The notes below the pieces were generated by a model. That model saw only the letters and a list, made by a program, of their open reading frames with translations. It did no database searches and was not told where the DNA came from. 39,740 bases of DNA from Hyphomonadaceae bacterium (lineage in GTDB: Bacteria; Pseudomonadota; Alphaproteobacteria; Caulobacterales; Aquidulcibacteraceae), in assembly GCA_016791425.1 (NCBI GenBank), contig JAEUMQ010000006.1, positions 1 to 39,740 of the forward strand. The letters run 5' to 3'. Shown here piece after piece: positions 36,131 to 39,740 of this stretch. A program made the translations under genes and the position numbers. The stretch's first letter is position 1, and every line of letters begins with the position of its first letter.

Positions 36131-37973
36131 GCGCGGCGAGAATGCCTTCAGCCTCACGGCGGAGTTGGCCTGCGGGGTCAGTGCTGGCAACCTGATCTAT
36201 TACCGCGATGGCGTTTGGATCGCCAGCCATCGCCATCGCGCTGAGGGCGCGCAAGGCAATTTGGCGAGCAGAGGCGATGCTGTCTCTGACGCTTTCGCGC
36301 AGTTGCGTACCCGCTTGATCGGAAATGCCCAGAAGCGCTGACTTCAGGGTCGCGGTTCGATCGGGGCTCGCTGGCGCTTCTGCAACCATCTTCAGGAGCC
36401 TCTCGCGGGCCCGGTTCATCGCGCGGTTGCCGTTGAGTTCAATGCGAACGTGATCAAGAGTGTCGTAGTGTAGAGCGTCTCCGGTCATACGGATGGCATT
36501 TAAGACCTCCTCGATTGCTCCCGAGTCCTTCGTCTTCTGGAATGCGCGCTCAAGCAGTTGCTCGTGAAATCTCGCGGCGTCGTCTGTGTGATCTCGGCGC
36601 CGCAGGGCGATGGCGGCGAGGCTGATGGGATGGTGAATCGGATCAGACAGTTCTGCCAAGCGTACGCCATCGTATTTCGGAAACGCGTCCAAGGCGGGTT
36701 GATCGAGACCCCACCGCCCCCCTTGCCGGCGGACGAGTTTTCGGAACTCGCGCGGTTCGATAAAGGGGTCGAGCCGATCCAAGGTGCCGGCGCGGAAGAG
36801 TTCCATTTGTTTGGCATTTCGAGCGGAAATCGACAGCGCTTGTAGCAAGGCGGCCAGGAATACGAGATCGACAAGTACGCGCGTAGCGAACACGACATGC
36901 CGTCCCACGCCCGTTGGGTGGATGCGAGCGACTCCCTGCACCTGATATATTTCCGCCCAGTCAACAAAGGGAACGGCCTTTGCGAGCTCCGTGCCGAAAT
37001 AGCCAATCCAATCCCAGAATTGAATTGGTGGGCCCGATGTGATGTCGAATAGGAAAGGCCAAACCTTATGGACTTGCCATAGCGCCAGAGGAACGAGGAA
37101 GAAGAGCGACATGAAGCTGAGGAGCGCCTCATCGCGAAGGTCCTGGGCGAAGCCTATTCGGATGTGTGCGCCTGTATAGCGATGATTCAGCATGTAGATT
37201 TCGCGGTCGTCCTCAATCCATGCCCACCGGCGTGAAATTGCAATCGCCACAACAAATCCGCCGGCGATTGGCACGAGTCCCCAGGGGGCGCTCAGATAAT
37301 AGCCGAGCACTGCAGAGGGTATGATCACGCCGCCTAGCATCGCGTATCGAACGAAGATGTTCTTGCGATGTGCGCCCGCGGCTTCGGCCACTGCAAATAC
37401 CAGGACGCTGTCGATGGCGCTGATCACGAGCCCAAACGGACGTACGGCGGTCGTGGCTGCACGTGCGAATCCGCCTAGGCCGCGCGGAGCGATGACTCTT
37501 GCGAGCGCAGGAGCGAGAGCGGCGATTACAAAAGCAATGGCGAGGCCAAACACGACGACAGCGCCAAGTTCGGAGCTCAAGCTGGCCTCGCCGTTGCTTT
37601 GACCGGCCGCCGCCCAGGCGGCCAAGCCTGCGATCAGCGAAACAGCCAACGCCAAAGCGAGAATGGACCACCCATTGATGTGATCATGGCGCGGCTTTCC
37701 CAAGGGAAGCGCTGCCAATTTGCCGCCGAGGACAGCACGGCGCCACGACGCGGCCACCGCCACCCCGCAGGCCAGGGCGTAGACAGCGGCCACCTGTTGC
37801 GAAACCGAAGGCGGGAGGTCCGGCTGCGGCGTTTGCCGAAAAGCCACTCCACATAAGACCGTAAGGACCAAGGACGTGATGACCGTGGCGTAGAACGCCA
37901 GATCATACTCTCCATCATATCGTGGCTCCTCTGCCTCTGCCGAGGCGGTGTCTCCAATTGCCGTAGCCGTCAT
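36114..37973 (-). CDS. Large membrane protein of unknown function
   Basis: 619 residues from the ATG at 37973. About seven or eight hydrophobic helices occupy residues 25-390 (for example YATVITSLVLTVLCGVAF, SILALALAVSLIAGLAAW, LGAVVVFGLAIAFVIAALA, LSFMSLFFLVPLALW, VFATRVLVDLVFLAALLQA). Residues about 400-619 form a soluble alpha-helical domain with repeated helix pairs (LSDPIHHPISLAAIALRRRD ... ALHYDTLDHVRIELNGN ... IALRALSAMAMAGDPNAIAV), resembling HEAT-like repeats. No catalytic motif is seen. Base composition looks lower in GC than the neighbours, so it is probably an insertion between the rsmB-type gene and guaA. An earlier ATG at 38165 would run back through the guaA start and is rejected. 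Confidence 0.7.
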   Translation of the reverse strand: MTATAIGDTASAEAEEPRYDGEYDLAFYATVITSLVLTVLCGVAFRQTPQPDLPPSVSQQVAAVYALACGVAVAASWRRAVLGGKLAALPLGKPRHDHINGWSILALALAVSLIAGLAAWAAAGQSNGEASLSSELGAVVVFGLAIAFVIAALAPALARVIAPRGLGGFARAATTAVRPFGLVISAIDSVLVFAVAEAAGAHRKNIFVRYAMLGGVIIPSAVLGYYLSAPWGLVPIAGGFVVAIAISRRWAWIEDDREIYMLNHRYTGAHIRIGFAQDLRDEALLSFMSLFFLVPLALWQVHKVWPFLFDITSGPPIQFWDWIGYFGTELAKAVPFVDWAEIYQVQGVARIHPTGVGRHVVFATRVLVDLVFLAALLQALSISARNAKQMELFRAGTLDRLDPFIEPREFRKLVRRQGGRWGLDQPALDAFPKYDGVRLAELSDPIHHPISLAAIALRRRDHTDDAARFHEQLLERAFQKTKDSGAIEEVLNAIRMTGDALHYDTLDHVRIELNGNRAMNRARERLLKMVAEAPASPDRTATLKSALLGISDQAGTQLRESVRDSIASARQIALRALSAMAMAGDPNAIAVIDQVASTDPAGQLRREAEGILAALRRGG

Positions 37974-38024
37974 TTGCCCCGACCTGATGCCCTGTGAATC
38001 CCTTAGGTGCTCGCCGCCAGGTTG

Positions 38025-38039
38025 TCCACAGGGTGTGGA
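38025..38039. promoter_or_regulatory. Perfect palindrome with DnaA-box-like half in the guaA upstream region
   Basis: TCCACA (38025-38030), GGG, TGTGGA (38034-38039), between the divergent membrane-protein gene and guaA. The left half reads TTGTCCACA (38022-38030), one base off the TTATCCACA DnaA box. It could be a dimeric repressor operator. Confidence 0.4.
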
Positions 38040-38073
38040 TTGACGGACGGGGCGAAGCGCTCCAAATCTCGGC

Positions 38074-39735
38074 ATGGCCCAAAGCGTTTCTGCCGCCGCT
38101 GCCGGCGTTTCCAGCTCTCCCGCCGCCGCTTCCGCTCCTGAGACAGGCCCGCATGCGGGCGCCAAGACGGATCACGAGCGCATCCTCATCATCGATTTCG
38201 GATCGCAGGTGACGCAGCTCATCGCGCGGCGCGTGCGCGAGAGCGGCGTCTATTGCGAGATCCATCCCTACAACAAGATCGACGATGCTTTCCTCGCGCG
38301 GTTCGCGCCGAAGGGCGTGATCTTCTCGGGCGGACCGGCGAGCGTGCTGGAGGCGGAGAGTCCGCGTGCGCCGCAAAGCGCGTTCAAGCTGGGCGTGCCG
38401 GTGCTGGCGATCTGCTACGGGCAGCAGACGATGGCCGTGCAACTCGGCGGCAAGGTCGAGGGCGGGCATGCGCGCGAGTTCGGGCGCGCGGACATCGAGA
38501 TCAAGGCGGACTCGCCGCTGTTCGAAGGCTTTTGGGAGGTCGGCGGACGATATCCGGTCTGGATGAGCCATGGCGACCGTGTGACTGAGCTGCCGCAGGG
38601 CTTTCGCGTGGTGGCGACGTCGGAGAATGCGCCGTTCGCAATCGCAGTCGATGAACAATACCGCTTCTATTCGGTGATGTTCCATCCCGAGGTCGTGCAC
38701 ACGCCGGACGGCGCCAAGCTCCTGCGCAATTTCACGCACAAGATCGCCAAGTGCCGCGGCGACTGGACGATGGCGGCCTTCAAGGAAGAGGCGATCGCAC
38801 GGATCCGCGCGCAGGTTGGCGCAGGCCGCGTGATCTGCGGGCTGTCGGGCGGCGTGGATTCAAGCGTTGCGGCGGTGCTCATCCACGAAGCGATCGGCGA
38901 CCAATTGCATTGCGTGTTCGTGGATCACGGGCTGATGCGGCAGAACGTCGAGGGCGTCGGGGAGGGCCAGGAGGTGGTTTCGCTCTTCCGCGACCATTAC
39001 AACATTCCGCTCATCCATGCCGACGAGAGCGAGCGGTTTCTTTCGGCGCTTGCGGGCGTCGACGATCCTGAAGCGAAGCGCAAGACGATCGGCAAGCTTT
39101 TCATCGACGTGTTCGAGGAGAAGGCGAGGGAGATCGGCGGCGCGGACTTTCTGGCGCAGGGCACGCTTTATCCGGACGTGATCGAAAGCGTGTCGGCGAC
39201 GGGTGGGCCGTCGGTGGTGATCAAGTCGCACCACAATGTGGGAGGCTTGCCCGAGCGGATGCGCATGCAGCTCGTGGAGCCGCTGCGCGAGCTGTTCAAG
39301 GACGAGGTGCGGGCGCTGGGGCGCGAGCTGGGGCTGCCGGAGGCGTTCGTGGGGCGCCACCCGTTTCCGGGTCCGGGGCTCGCGATCCGCATTCCGGGCG
39401 CGATCACGCGGGAGAAGCTCGATATCCTGCGGGCGGCGGACGCGATTTATCTCGACGAGATCAGAAAGGCGGGCCTTTACGACCAGATCTGGCAGGCTTT
39501 CGCGGTGTTGCTCCCGGTACGGACGGTCGGGGTGATGGGCGATGGGCGGACGTACGAGCATGTGTGCGCGCTGCGCGCAGTGACCTCGACGGACGGGATG
39601 ACGGCGGATTTCTTTCCGTTCCCGATGGATTTTCTCGGGCGCGCGGCGACGCGGATCATCAATGAAGTGCGCGGCGTCAATCGCGTGGTGTACGACGTGA
39701 CGAGCAAGCCGCCCGGGACGATCGAGTGGGAATGA
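38074..39735 (+). CDS. guaA: GMP synthase (glutamine-hydrolysing)
   Basis: 553 residues; aminates XMP to GMP. The class I glutamine amidotransferase part has [31 protein letters not shown] with nucleophile C114, and [10 protein letters not shown] with the His-Glu pair. The ATP-pyrophosphatase domain has the P-loop [20 protein letters not shown], then [24 protein letters not shown] and the dimerisation domain [13 protein letters not shown] ... [11 protein letters not shown] to a proper stop. Compared with E. coli (525 residues) it has an Ala/Ser-rich N-terminal extension of about 30 residues. No Shine-Dalgarno sequence is evident before 38074, but no other in-frame ATG exists near it. It completes guaB's pathway. 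Confidence 0.97.
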   Translation: MAQSVSAAAAGVSSSPAAASAPETGPHAGAKTDHERILIIDFGSQVTQLIARRVRESGVYCEIHPYNKIDDAFLARFAPKGVIFSGGPASVLEAESPRAPQSAFKLGVPVLAICYGQQTMAVQLGGKVEGGHAREFGRADIEIKADSPLFEGFWEVGGRYPVWMSHGDRVTELPQGFRVVATSENAPFAIAVDEQYRFYSVMFHPEVVHTPDGAKLLRNFTHKIAKCRGDWTMAAFKEEAIARIRAQVGAGRVICGLSGGVDSSVAAVLIHEAIGDQLHCVFVDHGLMRQNVEGVGEGQEVVSLFRDHYNIPLIHADESERFLSALAGVDDPEAKRKTIGKLFIDVFEEKAREIGGADFLAQGTLYPDVIESVSATGGPSVVIKSHHNVGGLPERMRMQLVEPLRELFKDEVRALGRELGLPEAFVGRHPFPGPGLAIRIPGAITREKLDILRAADAIYLDEIRKAGLYDQIWQAFAVLLPVRTVGVMGDGRTYEHVCALRAVTSTDGMTADFFPFPMDFLGRAATRIINEVRGVNRVVYDVTSKPPGTIEWE

Positions 39736-39740
39736 TTCAG

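Overview
The window is GC-rich DNA from an alphaproteobacterium. The gene set and order fit a Caulobacterales or Hyphomonadaceae-like lineage: guaB, an rsmB-type gene and guaA close together, a two-subunit methylmalonyl-CoA mutase, an arginine succinyltransferase (AST) cluster with an M20 hydrolase, and OmpA with a proline-rich linker. This placement is inferred from content only; no 16S or other marker was available. Nearly all of the sequence is ordinary chromosome, with short accessory stretches that look less GC-rich by eye: 286-1150, 13132-14115 and 36114-37973.

Layout. 1-2300 (minus) is a decayed RHS locus: a frameshifted RHS core plus C-terminal tip, a translationally coupled four-helix membrane protein that looks like an immunity protein, and a second partial copy of the same RHS core running off the left edge. 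2428-4330 encodes a LytS/LytTR two-component pair, followed by DoxX-like and TRIC-type membrane proteins. 5801-7493 (minus) has two overlapping methyltransferase genes. 7630-10278 is an envelope-type cluster: a tiny anchored protein, an OmpA-family protein, and a coiled-coil protein with four copies of a Trp/Arg/Tyr motif and a C-terminal helix-hairpin-helix domain. 10447-10911 is a small K+ channel-like protein. 10917-13076 (minus) holds a VOC protein and a damaged recQ that has lost helicase motifs V and VI in frame and whose stop is bypassed by a 1-base frameshift. 13132-18898 (minus) is the methylmalonyl-CoA mutase operon, with a GH25 lysozyme gene between its subunits and an unknown protein at its end.

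19099-20289 holds three small phage-like ORFs and a tRNA-Lys(TTT). 20445-23292 carries a polysaccharide flippase and OmpA with a strong terminator. 23441-28541 is an AST arginine-catabolism operon (M20 hydrolase, astA, astD, astB) without astC or a recognisable astE. It is followed by hspQ (minus), and then ppx, rlmE, glutathione peroxidase, two small membrane ORFs, guaB, a GNAT acetyltransferase, an rsmB-type gene and an FAD monooxygenase (all plus). A large membrane protein of unknown function (minus) lies before guaA (plus, complete).

How the genes work together: guaB and guaA complete IMP to XMP to GMP. The mutase subunits convert methylmalonyl-CoA to succinyl-CoA. AST genes turn arginine into glutamate and succinate, with the M20 enzyme as the probable last step. 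The most unusual points are the RHS tip/immunity module, the repeat plus HhH coiled-coil protein, the doubly damaged recQ, the lysozyme gene inside the mutase operon, and the apparent AstE replacement. I found no CRISPR array, transposase or integrase.
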